In this document: positions 26,147 through 33,921 of the stretch, one piece after another
How positions within the stretch are numbered: the stretch's first letter is position 1
How the letters are laid out: every line of letters starts with the position of its first letter
NCBI GenBank assembly: GCA_000403215.2
Contig: KE159549.1
Span: 35,094-99,093 of the forward strand
Reading direction: 5' to 3'
Length of the DNA stretch: 64,000 nt
DNA from: Lachnospiraceae bacterium A4
GTDB lineage: Bacteria; Bacillota; Clostridia; Lachnospirales; Lachnospiraceae
Made by a program: the position numbers and the translations under genes
Notes under the pieces: generated by a model
What the model was told of the DNA's origin: nothing
Database searches by the model: none
The model's input: only the letters and a program-made list of their open reading frames with translations

Positions 26147-26744
26147 GTCTGGGCACCTGCAATAAATATTTTTCTACAAACTCTTTTCGGACTGCCTGTT
26201 TCATCAGCAGGGCAGTGATCTTTTGCTGAACCTGTGATTCGGGTTCGAATTTCGTGGTGGTAAATTCCTTGTTGAGAATCGCAGTAAAGATCTTGGGAAT
26301 CTGTCCGTTCTGCTGCGTGTCAAAGACCATGGAGAACCCGTGGGTGTAGCAGAAGGACACAATGGTCGTCAGCGTCGAGGCGACCACACGGCCGAGCGAA
26401 TCATCTTTGTAGGGCGCTGTCGTCAGGCGCGCCGGCGGGAGAAATTCCACGCTGATAATCTTCCAGTCGGTCTCTGTCCTCAGGCAGTAGGCGATGCGGC
26501 AGGTATCATATATGAGATAGATTGTCACATCATTGTTGCTGATTACCAGATAATAGTGTTTGGCATCATATAGGATTTGATTGATTTTCCCGTTTAAGAC
26601 ATACATGCTCTTATAAATCTTTACTTGATGGTTCGTCGATTCATCGCATTTCATGACCAGCTTGTCATGTCGTTTTTTCTTCCGGTGCTTTTCAAGTTCT
26701 GCAGCCAGATAGAATCCTTCTTTTGGCTCAAACTCGTAAATCAT
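26139..26744 (-). CDS. Hypothetical protein
   Basis: A 201-residue basic protein. ATG at 26742-26744 with GGAAGGT upstream is preferred to the longer frame reaching 26831. It begins MIYEFEPKEGFYLAAELEKHRKKKRHDKL and contains a likely beta-rich centre (INQILYDAKHYYLVISNNDVTIYLIYD) and a helical C-terminus (QQKITALLMKQAVRKEFVEKYL). No family is recognised. The stop lies within the shared terminator stem. Confidence 0.55.
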   Translation of the reverse strand: MIYEFEPKEGFYLAAELEKHRKKKRHDKLVMKCDESTNHQVKIYKSMYVLNGKINQILYDAKHYYLVISNNDVTIYLIYDTCRIAYCLRTETDWKIISVEFLPPARLTTAPYKDDSLGRVVASTLTTIVSFCYTHGFSMVFDTQQNGQIPKIFTAILNKEFTTTKFEPESQVQQKITALLMKQAVRKEFVEKYLLQVPRRI

Positions 26745-26963
26745 AATCTCGTTTACCTTCCTTGGCTTAGGAACTGTAGAAAGATAACTGACACTTTCCG
26801 GCAATTCCTTATGGGATTTTTGATGACACAATCATTGATATTATAAAATATAAAAAAGTTTTTTGCAACTACGTTTCCCGAGATTGTATAAAATCAATTA
26901 ATACAATGTCAGCGTTTGTGCGAAAGCGATCAAAAAAGACAATTGTTTGTATTTTTATAAAAT

Positions 26964-27013
26964 AAACAGTATAAAACAGTTGACAACAGTTAACTACTGT
27001 TATATACTGTTTA
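26964..27013 (+). promoter_or_regulatory. Promoter with overlapping ACAGT operators for the GntR-ABC operon
   Basis: TTGACA (26980-26985) and TATACT (27003-27008) have a 17-nt spacer. The region is packed with ACAGT repeats: three direct copies before and within the -35 and two inverted ACTGT copies around the -10, forming nested dyads (AACAGTTAACTACTGTT in the spacer). YtrA-type GntR regulators repress their own ABC operons through such dyads, so autoregulation by the next gene product is likely. The upstream part of the gap (26745-26960) shows nothing definite. Confidence 0.7.
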
Positions 27014-27110
27014 TATCAAAGACGGCAGGGAACTGTCTTTGAGGAATGTTCATGAACAAATAGTGGAGCATCTGGCGCATCAGACCAGAGAAGAAGGATG
27101 TTGAGACCAT

Positions 27111-27485
27111 ATGAATATGATTATTAACCATTCATCAATGCAGCCTGTATATGAGCAGATCGTGTGCCAGATCAAAGGAAAGATCATACAGGGTGAGTTG
27201 ATTGAGGAGACCTTGCTTCCGTCTGTCAGAACGCTGGCAAAAGAAATTAAAGTCAGTGCACTCACGGTCAAGAAGGCATATGACCAGTTGGAGGCGGAAG
27301 GATTTGTCATCACGGTGCATGGCAAGGGAAGTTATGTGGCAAGCGCCAATCAGGCGCAGCTGCTTGAGGAGAAGAAAAAAGAAGTGGAGACAGAGTTTGA
27401 GCAGGCGATTCGCAAGGCGCGAAGCTGCGGCATGGAGGACAGCGAGATCCGCGCACTGTTTGAGATTGTGCTCGAGGACTCTTAA
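27111..27485 (+). CDS. GntR-family regulator, YtrA subfamily
   Basis: A 124-residue protein. The N-terminal winged helix reads QPVYEQIVCQIKGKIIQGEL, LLPSVRTLAKEIKVSALTVKKAYDQLEAEGFVITVHGKGSYVA, which is the classic GntR pattern. The C-terminal 45 residues form a helical dimerisation tail (EEKKKEVETEFEQAIRKARSCGM) with no ligand-binding domain, as in YtrA. It heads an operon with an ABC ATPase and permease and lies behind ACAGT operators it probably binds. Confidence 0.88.
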   Translation: MNMIINHSSMQPVYEQIVCQIKGKIIQGELIEETLLPSVRTLAKEIKVSALTVKKAYDQLEAEGFVITVHGKGSYVASANQAQLLEEKKKEVETEFEQAIRKARSCGMEDSEIRALFEIVLEDS

Positions 27486-27517
27486 TCCTAAAGGTAGAAG
27501 GAAAGGAAGTGCAGACA

Positions 27518-28363
27518 ATGATTCGACTGGACAATGTAGTCAAACAGTATGACAAGTTTCGGCTGGATTGCTCTTTGCAGGTGCCCGAAGGACGGGTCAC
27601 AGGACTGATCGGAAGAAACGGCGCCGGCAAAAGTACGGCATTTAAAACAATGCTGGGGTTGATTGAGATCGAAGGCGGGACGGTGGAGGTATTTGGCAAA
27701 GCGGCCAAAAACCTCACAGCCAAGGACAGGGAGCAGATTGGCGTTGTGCTCGCGGATTCCGGCTTTAGCGGGTATCTGCGCATCAAGGATTTGATGCCTG
27801 TGCTGGATACACTGTACACGGATTTCTCGCGCGAGCAGTTTATGGCGGGCTGCGAACGAATGGAGCTGCCGATCAATAAGAAAATCAGAGAGTTTTCTAC
27901 CGGCATGAAGAGGAAACTGCAGATTCTTGCAGCGCTCTCGCACAATGCCAGACTCTTGATACTCGACGAGCCGACTGCGGGGCTTGATGTCGTGGCGCGG
28001 GATGAACTTCTGAATCTTCTGCGCGAGTACATGGAGACCGAGGGGCGCAGCATTCTCATCAGCTCACATATTTCAAGTGACTTAGAGGGCATCTGCGATG
28101 ATGTGTATCTGATTGAGAACGGCAGAATGCTGCTGCATGAGGACACAGATGTGCTGTTGAATGAATATGGTTTATTGAAGGTGACGTTTGAGCAGTTTGC
28201 CATGCTCGACCAGCGGTATCTGCTTCGAAAGAAAAAGGAGAGTTTTGGCTATAGCTGTCTGACAAACAAACGGCAGTTTTATCAGGATAATTTTCCGTCT
28301 GTCGTGATCGAGAGAGGCGATATTGACAAGGTGATTCTAATGCTCACGACGAGCGGAGAATAG
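27518..28363 (+). CDS. ABC transporter ATP-binding protein
   Basis: A 281-residue ATPase. ATG 27518 follows GGAAAGGAAG by 8 nt. Walker A is GRNGAGKS (about residues 33-40), the signature FSTGMKRKLQ, Walker B RLLILDEPTAGLDV and the H-loop ISSHISSDLEG. The C-terminal 80 residues form an extension (RYLLRKKKESFGYSCLTNKRQFYQDNFPSVVIERGDIDKVILML) typical of GntR-linked exporters. It works with the membrane protein encoded 17 nt downstream. Confidence 0.88.
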   Translation: MIRLDNVVKQYDKFRLDCSLQVPEGRVTGLIGRNGAGKSTAFKTMLGLIEIEGGTVEVFGKAAKNLTAKDREQIGVVLADSGFSGYLRIKDLMPVLDTLYTDFSREQFMAGCERMELPINKKIREFSTGMKRKLQILAALSHNARLLILDEPTAGLDVVARDELLNLLREYMETEGRSILISSHISSDLEGICDDVYLIENGRMLLHEDTDVLLNEYGLLKVTFEQFAMLDQRYLLRKKKESFGYSCLTNKRQFYQDNFPSVVIERGDIDKVILMLTTSGE

Positions 28364-28380
28364 AGTTGGAGGGAGTTTTG

Positions 28381-29049
28381 ATGAGCAGACCAGTAAAAGG
28401 TTTATTGATAAAGGACTTACGATTGATCGTTATACAGATGAAGATGTTTTTTGCCATGTTGGTCGTGTGGGGGCTGATCATGTCAATCAGTGTCAAAGGA
28501 AGCTTCTTTCTTCCGGGGTATGCCGCAGTGCTCTGTTCCTTTTTGTCACTGAGCACGTACAGTTATGACGAGTTTGACAATGGTATAGCGTATATTTTCA
28601 CGCTGCCAGCAAAGCGCAGGGACTATGTGCGTGCAAAGTACCTGCTGGGGATTTTGCTGGCGGTGATACCAACCATTGCTGTAACGGCTGCTTCCTGCAT
28701 CGCTCATTTGGTGACGAAGGGAGAGATAACACCGATGGAGTATGTTATTTCACCGCTGAGTGCCATCGCGCTCGCATTTATGCTGATGGCGGTGGAGAAT
28801 CCAATATACATCAAATTCGGACAGGAGAAGAGCAGGATAGCCAGAATGATATCCATCGGCATGATCGCATTTTGCTTTGGGATGATTGGCGTGCTGTACG
28901 AGGACTCGGCAAATGGCAGGAGTGTCCTCAACAGCATAGCAGGGCTGGAGGATTGGCTGCTGATGCTGTTGATGATGGCTGCCGCTGTGGCGCTGATGTA
29001 TGTCTCCTACCGCATATCCTGCGTCGTCTTGGAGAAAAAGCAGTTTTAG
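28381..29049 (+). CDS. ABC-2 type permease of the GntR operon
   Basis: A 222-residue membrane protein with about six helices (FFAMLVVWGLIMSISV, GYAAVLCSFLSLSTYS, LLGILLAVIPTIAVTAASCIAHLV and others). ATG 28381 is chosen since GGAGGGAGTTTTG precedes it. It resembles the ABC-2 permeases (ABC2_membrane_5 type) paired with YtrA-regulated ATPases. The exported substrate is probably a toxic lipid-targeting compound, by analogy only. The gene ends 5 nt from the convergent hydrolase-GNAT gene with no hairpin between. Confidence 0.8.
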   Translation: MSRPVKGLLIKDLRLIVIQMKMFFAMLVVWGLIMSISVKGSFFLPGYAAVLCSFLSLSTYSYDEFDNGIAYIFTLPAKRRDYVRAKYLLGILLAVIPTIAVTAASCIAHLVTKGEITPMEYVISPLSAIALAFMLMAVENPIYIKFGQEKSRIARMISIGMIAFCFGMIGVLYEDSANGRSVLNSIAGLEDWLLMLLMMAAAVALMYVSYRISCVVLEKKQF

Positions 29050-29053
29050 TCTG

Positions 29054-30163
29054 CTATAAAATACATTCTAACTGGCGGTCAAAAGGCTCTGCCTCGACAT
29101 GATGCGGATCATATTCCTCGGCATCGACGCAGCCCATCATTTGATAAAAGGCTTGTGTCTCGACGGCAGAGTGGGCGGAGATGTAGAGCTTCTTTCCGCC
29201 CTTTTTCTTTGCCCAGTTTTTGGCTTCGCGGAATAAAACGGCGCCGATGCCTTTGCCGCGCTGATCTTCGGATACGTGAATGCAGGAGAGGTCGAGATAC
29301 TGCTGCGCGCTGCCAAGAAATGCCGACTCGACAGAGACAAAACCCTTTAGCGTGGCATTTGGCATTTTGCCGCAAAATGCCCCATAGACGAAACCGCCTG
29401 TCTGGATTGTGTTTTTCAGGCATTGGAGGAGAAATTGATAATCTTCCTCAGACCAGTCGTCGATAAAAGGCGCGTCCTTGATGACCCACTGGTCATGTTC
29501 CCTGCGCCAGCACTTCACAACCTGCTGGCGGCGGATAAAGCCGGCAAACAAGCTGCGGCAGAGCTCTTTTTCGCAGAGCGGTCTGAAATAGAGCTCGTGG
29601 GTGATATACATCTCAGAGAACCCCATGATTTCCTCTAAGATGCGCAGATTTTGAAGGACTGTATGGTTTTTGCTTGGTACAGTGCGGTCTGAAAGGTCAT
29701 GAGCTTGTACTTCAAGAGAGTGATTCGTATGTTCGATAATGTGGAGCGGCAGGCTGTATTCCCGGCATTTTTCTTTGATTACGGCAGTCTTTGCCCAAGG
29801 GTCGCTTGTGCCGTGAAACACGATGCCCGGCTGCGGCGCGAAGTCAAAGGTCTCTGCAAGCGGCGTATAGTAGATATTGCGGCAGGGAATATGGTGACGC
29901 TTTGCATACGCTGCCGCGACAGCCGTGCCAAGACTCTTGGAGACAAACAAAATCTCATCGCAGGCGTCCCAGTTGACGTGTGCAAGCTGCGCCTCGGTCT
30001 GTGCGTATGCCTGTTTGGATGCCTCTGGAATGGAGCGGCTCAGGTTGGTGTAGGCAAGCTGGTGTATCTCGTATTGTGCCTGCCGGCAGAGCTTTGTGCC
30101 GTAATAGAACAAGGGCTTGTCGCAGTGATACCCGATTCCCGGGAAAAAAATGGCTTGTTTCAT
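29054..30163 (-). CDS. Fusion of alpha/beta-hydrolase and GNAT acetyltransferase
   Basis: A 369-residue protein with two domains. Residues 1-185 look like a small alpha/beta hydrolase: FFPGIGYHCDKPLFYY, nucleophile elbow FVSKSLGTAVA (Ser in SxSxG-like context), HGTSDPWAKT with a candidate acid Asp and HTNHSLE with a candidate His. Residues about 190-369 are a GNAT domain: YITHELYFRPL, SCIHVSEDQRGKGIGAVLFREAKNWAKKKGGKKLYISAHSAVETQAFYQMMGC. The frame is continuous with no internal ribosome binding site evident at the junction. The physiological substrate is unknown; the hydrolase and acetylase may act in sequence on one compound. Confidence 0.72.
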   Translation of the reverse strand: MKQAIFFPGIGYHCDKPLFYYGTKLCRQAQYEIHQLAYTNLSRSIPEASKQAYAQTEAQLAHVNWDACDEILFVSKSLGTAVAAAYAKRHHIPCRNIYYTPLAETFDFAPQPGIVFHGTSDPWAKTAVIKEKCREYSLPLHIIEHTNHSLEVQAHDLSDRTVPSKNHTVLQNLRILEEIMGFSEMYITHELYFRPLCEKELCRSLFAGFIRRQQVVKCWRREHDQWVIKDAPFIDDWSEEDYQFLLQCLKNTIQTGGFVYGAFCGKMPNATLKGFVSVESAFLGSAQQYLDLSCIHVSEDQRGKGIGAVLFREAKNWAKKKGGKKLYISAHSAVETQAFYQMMGCVDAEEYDPHHVEAEPFDRQLECIL

Positions 30164-30247
30164 GGGTTTTCTCCTTTGATCAATTTCTAAACCCTATTTT
30201 AGAACACAACGGAGAGAAAATCAATGGTACTGTTTATAATCTGATGC

Positions 30248-30278
30248 TTGACTATCCCCTTGGGGGTGGGTTTATGAT
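30248..30278 (+). promoter_or_regulatory. MerR-type promoter with 19-bp spacer and dyad
   Basis: TTGACT (30248-30253) and TATGAT (30273-30278) are separated by 19 nt, longer than optimal, and the spacer contains the dyad ATCCCC-TT-GGGGGT (30254-30267). This is the architecture of promoters activated by MerR proteins, which twist the DNA to realign the boxes. The regulator gene starts directly downstream, so autoregulation is likely. Confidence 0.7.
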
Positions 30279-30304
30279 GGGTGTTAAGAAATGAGGTGAA
30301 CAGC

Positions 30305-31186
30305 GTGTTTATAAATGAGGTATGCAAAACATGCGCCTTGACCAAAAAGGCGGTAGAGTACTACATTGCGCAGGGGCTGGTTGCGCCTTCTGTGCAGGAA
30401 AATGGATATCGGGACTTCTCTGATGCGGATATCGAACGGCTTAAAAAGATTTCGGTGCTGAGAGGGCTGGGGATATCGGCGGCTGAGCTTCAGAAAATAT
30501 TGTCGGTTCAGCAGGAAATGGGAGATGCTGCCCTGAAAGCAATCTCGGACCGAAAGCGCATGGAGATCGCTGTGATGCAGGAGAAGCGGCAATTGCTGCA
30601 AGAGCTGTCAAGCACGCAGGACTGGGATTTGGTGCAGAAGAAATTGCGGCAGCTCCAAAACAAACAGTCTGTCCTGGCGCGATTGCAAGAGGCGTTTCCG
30701 GGGTACTATGGGAACTATATCTGCCAGCATTTTGCCCCCTATCTCAATGAACCCGTCGAGACGCAAGAGCAGCAAGAAGCATTTGAGACAATTCTTGATT
30801 TTCTGGACCGCGTTCATTTGGAGCTTCCGGCGGATTTGCAGGCGTATTACTGTGAAGTGACAGCGGCATATGACGATACAATTATGGAAACAGTAGATGC
30901 GAAGGTGAAGAGCGCATATGGCGACATGGAACGTTTTCTGGCGGAAAACCGTGAGGCAATTGAGGCATATATGAAATATAAGGCATCAGAGGCATATCAA
31001 TCGTCAAACGCATTTCGTCTGGAACAGGAATTGAAGCAGTTCATCAGTGCGAGCGGTTATTATGAAGTCTTTCTTCCGGCAATGTGCAGGCTGAGTAAAT
31101 CGTATCGGGAATATCGCAAGATGATGATGAATGCAAATCAGAGATTTGTACAGGAGGGATTGTATGGACAGGCAGAAACAAATTGA
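30305..31186 (+). CDS. MerR-family transcriptional regulator
   Basis: About 293 residues. GTG 30305 is preferred because GAGGTG lies 7 nt upstream and the promoter places the RNA start near 30285. The N-terminus is a MerR HTH: VCKTCALTKKAVEYYIAQGLVAPSVQENGYRDFSDADIERLKKISVLRGLGISAAELQKIL. A helix-rich 200-residue C-terminal domain follows (QEEWDL... EAFPGYYGNYICQHF...), probably for ligand binding. The gene overlaps a small membrane-protein gene by 23 nt. Confidence 0.8.
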   Translation: MFINEVCKTCALTKKAVEYYIAQGLVAPSVQENGYRDFSDADIERLKKISVLRGLGISAAELQKILSVQQEMGDAALKAISDRKRMEIAVMQEKRQLLQELSSTQDWDLVQKKLRQLQNKQSVLARLQEAFPGYYGNYICQHFAPYLNEPVETQEQQEAFETILDFLDRVHLELPADLQAYYCEVTAAYDDTIMETVDAKVKSAYGDMERFLAENREAIEAYMKYKASEAYQSSNAFRLEQELKQFISASGYYEVFLPAMCRLSKSYREYRKMMMNANQRFVQEGLYGQAETN

Positions 31187-31313
31187 AACCTCGTTGATTC
31201 CGCTGGTGCTGACGATCGCTGGCGTGAGACGGATTTGCGGCAGCCTGCTGTTGGCGGCAGTGCTTGGCATCGGTCTGTATGCGGCAGCCGTGTGGATTGA
31301 CCAAAAATTTTAA
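31164..31313 (+). CDS. 49-residue single-pass membrane protein overlapping merR
   Basis: ATG 31164 follows AGGAGGGATTGT, a strong ribosome binding site inside the MerR gene. The protein (MDRQKQIETSLIPLVLTIAG... ending AAVWIDQKF) has a basic start and one hydrophobic helix (RRICGSLLLAAVLGIGLYAAAVWI). The overlap of 23 nt implies translational coupling with the regulator. It may pass a membrane signal to MerR or be its regulated product. No family is recognised. Confidence 0.6.
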   Translation: MDRQKQIETSLIPLVLTIAGVRRICGSLLLAAVLGIGLYAAAVWIDQKF

Positions 31314-31317
31314 AAGA

Positions 31318-31345
31318 CTGAATGCTGCATTGTTGCAGCATTCAG
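31318..31345. terminator. 12-bp hairpin between convergent genes
   Basis: CTGAATGCTGCA (31318-31329) pairs with TGCAGCATTCAG (31334-31345). On the minus strand it is followed by TCTTTTAAAATTTTT, so it mainly terminates the merR side poorly and the ABC permease operon well; position supports both. Confidence 0.75.
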
Positions 31346-31357
31346 AAAAAAGTGTTT

Positions 31358-32914
31358 TCACGCCTGCGTTCGGACATCATGGCACTTGATATACCATACA
31401 CTCAGCAGGTAAAATAACACGATAAACATCACAGACCAGCCCGCAAATTGTGCCAGATTCACTTGAATACTGGGATTGTTTGCGCGCATACCCATGCTCA
31501 TGAGTGAGTACGGAAGCAGGTAATAAAGTCCTTTGCTGGTAAAGAAGAGACCGCCAATGCCGCCGATGAGCGCCATGCCGATCGGAACGGCAAAGCTTCG
31601 AATGACAAGGGAGAGAAAACACTGTGCCGCACAGACCGCAGTGCCGCCTAGGACACCGCACGCCAGCCACTCAAGCAGCGAAGCTGGAACCGGCTCTGTA
31701 ATGCCCGCGTACAGGCCGCAGAGGAGGTAGAGGACGCACAGCCAGCCGAGTGTGCAAAAAGTAATGACCGTGCACAGGAGTATTTTGTTCCACACCAGCC
31801 GCCAGACAGGTGTCGTGGTCAGCACCATGTTCCAGTTGGCGCCATTGTGCTCTAACCGCCACAAGTAGCTTGCGTAGACGCCGACGAGCGGCGGCATGAA
31901 AAAGTAACAGAAAAACAGTGCGTGCTGTGTCCAGAGTGAATGCCATGTGCTTGTCAGGACCTCAAGGTTGTTCAGATAATTTCCCGTGCCGATGAACGCG
32001 GAGATCAGCGGCAGGACAATGAACGCAATCCAGATGGGAGAACGCTTTATTTTCAGCAGTTCAACGGGCAGTGGAGAGCTTGCTGGCGGTTTGCCGGAAA
32101 GCGGGGCATGGTGACTGGTGGTTTGCGCAGTGGCGGCAGGCCGTTTGAATGCCAGGTGGCAACCGTCGATATCCATGTTTTTGAACGCATACCAGCCGCC
32201 AGCAAACAAAAATACGAACCAGCCGATGACAAAAAAGAATATGCCGTTTTCCTGATGGACATAATAAAAGCCTTGGATACCCTGCGCTTTATTCCAGTCC
32301 ATGCTGACAAACATTGCTGCGCCGTAGTGTCCCCACGGCACGATATTTTTCAAAATCGGCCACGGCACATACATCAGGAAAAGGCCAGCCATGCTGCCGC
32401 ACAGTCCGACGCACAAGGCGACTGCCTGATTGGCAAAGAGCAGTGAGAGAAGCATTTGCAGCAGATACAGGTTTAAGGTGATCGCAAAGGTTTGTACAAA
32501 AGACAGCCCAAACGCCCACAAATCGGGCGTTCCCTCAAATCCAACCACAAGTCCGACTGCTGCGAAAAGAAGCAGCTCTGCGATGCTAAAGAGCAGAACG
32601 GCAATCAAGCCGTACAATACTTTGGCGAGATAGAGTTCAAATTTGCCTTCGAGTGTCTCGAGCAGTTTCCATGTATTGCCTTTGTGTTCCATGTCAATGA
32701 TTCTGCTGGCAAAGACAGCAATGCCTGTCGGAATCAAAACAGCGTTCAGAAGCGGCAGATTATAGAGCACCATGCGCCAGCCGAATTTCAGAAAACGCGC
32801 ATCGCTGACATTGGCGCCGCCCCAGAGTACAATCGTTCCGAGAAGCGCCGCAAACACCAGCCAGATACCGCGCCGCTTTGTCTTTAGTAGTTCTAGTGAT
32901 AAACCGTTCATCAT
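31358..32914 (-). CDS. Fused tandem ABC-2 permease, lantibiotic-immunity type
   Basis: A 518-residue protein built of two similar halves of about 250 residues, each with six helices. Half one starts LELLKTKRRGIWLVFAALLG and has DMEHKGNTWKLLET; half two starts PVELLKIKRSPIWIAFIVLP and has RLEHNGANWNMVLTT. The repeated xLEHxGxNWKxxLT motif is that of the LanE/LanG and BcrB-like permeases, normally two separate genes. Here both are one chain joined by a polar linker near residue 270. With the ATPase upstream it would expel or detach a membrane-acting peptide. The ATPase gene overlaps it by 4 nt. Confidence 0.82.
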   Translation of the reverse strand: MMNGLSLELLKTKRRGIWLVFAALLGTIVLWGGANVSDARFLKFGWRMVLYNLPLLNAVLIPTGIAVFASRIIDMEHKGNTWKLLETLEGKFELYLAKVLYGLIAVLLFSIAELLLFAAVGLVVGFEGTPDLWAFGLSFVQTFAITLNLYLLQMLLSLLFANQAVALCVGLCGSMAGLFLMYVPWPILKNIVPWGHYGAAMFVSMDWNKAQGIQGFYYVHQENGIFFFVIGWFVFLFAGGWYAFKNMDIDGCHLAFKRPAATAQTTSHHAPLSGKPPASSPLPVELLKIKRSPIWIAFIVLPLISAFIGTGNYLNNLEVLTSTWHSLWTQHALFFCYFFMPPLVGVYASYLWRLEHNGANWNMVLTTTPVWRLVWNKILLCTVITFCTLGWLCVLYLLCGLYAGITEPVPASLLEWLACGVLGGTAVCAAQCFLSLVIRSFAVPIGMALIGGIGGLFFTSKGLYYLLPYSLMSMGMRANNPSIQVNLAQFAGWSVMFIVLFYLLSVWYIKCHDVRTQA

Positions 32915-33639
32915 AAACTATCTCCGCCTCCTGTCAGTTTGAGAAATACTTCCTCAAGGCTCTCGCCCTGCGCTTCAAGCGCTGCCATGCTTCCCTGATA
33001 AATCAGCGTGCCATGGTTGATAATGCCGACCATATCCGCCATCTGCTCCATCTCGCTCAGAAGATGGCTGGAGACGACGACGGTGATCTGGCGAAGAACG
33101 GGCAGATTCTTGATAAATTCCCGGATTTCCTGAATGCCGGCAGGGTCAAGTCCATTGGTCGGTTCATCGAGAATCAGCAGGCGCGGATTGCCAAGCAGCG
33201 CCATTGCGATGCCAAGGCGCTGTTTCATGCCAAGGGAATACTGTTTGACCTTCTTGTCCTTTTGCTCATAGAGGCGCACAGTCTGGAGCACATTTGTAAT
33301 TTCGCCAGCAGGGACTTTTTTCAGTTTGGCGATAATCTGTAGGTTTTCTAGTCCTGTGAGATGGCCGTAGAAGCTGGGACTTTCTATGAGGCTGCCAGTG
33401 TGCTTTAGGATTGCGAGTCTGTTTTTGTCTGTCATTTTCTGTCCGAGCAGAGTGATCGTGCCATCGGTGGGTCTGAGCAGTCCGAGAAGGAGCTTGAGAG
33501 TGGTGGTCTTGCCGGCGCCGTTCGGCCCAAGAAATCCATAGACACAGCCCTCTGGGACGCGCAGGTCAAGGTGGTTTACGCGCATCTGGCTGCCGGTGCC
33601 TTTTGTCAGACTGTGGGTTTCGATAATGTTTGTCATCAT
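32911..33639 (-). CDS. ABC transporter ATP-binding protein, lantibiotic/bacitracin immunity type
   Basis: A 242-residue ATPase: Walker A GPNGAGKTTT (about residues 39-48), signature YSLGMKQRLGIAMALLGNP, Walker B RLLILDEPTNGLDP and H-loop VVSSHLLSEMEQMADMVGII. The sequence TKxxGxQMRVNHLDLRVPEGCVYGFLGPNGAGKTTTLKLLLG is typical of LanF/BcrA proteins. GGAGGAT precedes the ATG. The likely operator (direct repeats TAAGGT on this strand) lies about 110 nt upstream in the prophage attachment site. The OmpR-type regulator on the other side of the prophage probably controls it. Confidence 0.87.
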   Translation of the reverse strand: MMTNIIETHSLTKGTGSQMRVNHLDLRVPEGCVYGFLGPNGAGKTTTLKLLLGLLRPTDGTITLLGQKMTDKNRLAILKHTGSLIESPSFYGHLTGLENLQIIAKLKKVPAGEITNVLQTVRLYEQKDKKVKQYSLGMKQRLGIAMALLGNPRLLILDEPTNGLDPAGIQEIREFIKNLPVLRQITVVVSSHLLSEMEQMADMVGIINHGTLIYQGSMAALEAQGESLEEVFLKLTGGGDSL

Positions 33640-33748
33640 AAAAATCCTCCATGCCGCCTCAGGGCGGCTTAAATTTGTTGTATTTTAGCGTGCAGTGTGC
33701 TGTCTGTATTGATAACTATAGAAGGATTTCTTTAAGACAGTATGATGT

Positions 33749-33774
33749 TTACCTTATGATAACCTTAAATTTGC
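33749..33774. repeat. attL, 26-bp core; contains ACCTTA direct repeats
   Basis: The 26 bases from TTACCTTATG to AAATTTGC are identical to 50535-50560. Inside is ACCTTA-TGATA-ACCTTA (33751-33767), two direct repeats with an 11-bp period, a form typical of OmpR-family operators. It lies 110 nt upstream of the immunity-type ABC operon. Confidence 0.88.
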
Positions 33775-33868
33775 ACAGTTTTCTGACAAGCTCGATATGC
33801 TGAAAGCGTTGATTTTGCGGTGTTCTTGAATTGTTGATAATCGGGAAAAATTGATGAAATTTACACTA

Positions 33869-33898
33869 CTAGTGACAAGCTAGTGACGTACTAGTGAC
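33869..33898. repeat. Three integrase arm-type sites (CTAGTGAC, 11-bp period)
   Basis: CTAGTGAC occurs at 33869-33876, 33880-33887 and 33891-33898, each 11 bp apart. Two further copies with the same period lie beside attR. Such phased repeats near both ends are typical arm-binding sites of lambda-type integrases. Confidence 0.7.
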
Positions 33899-33921
33899 AC
33901 AATAAAGCTGCATGAAGCAAA

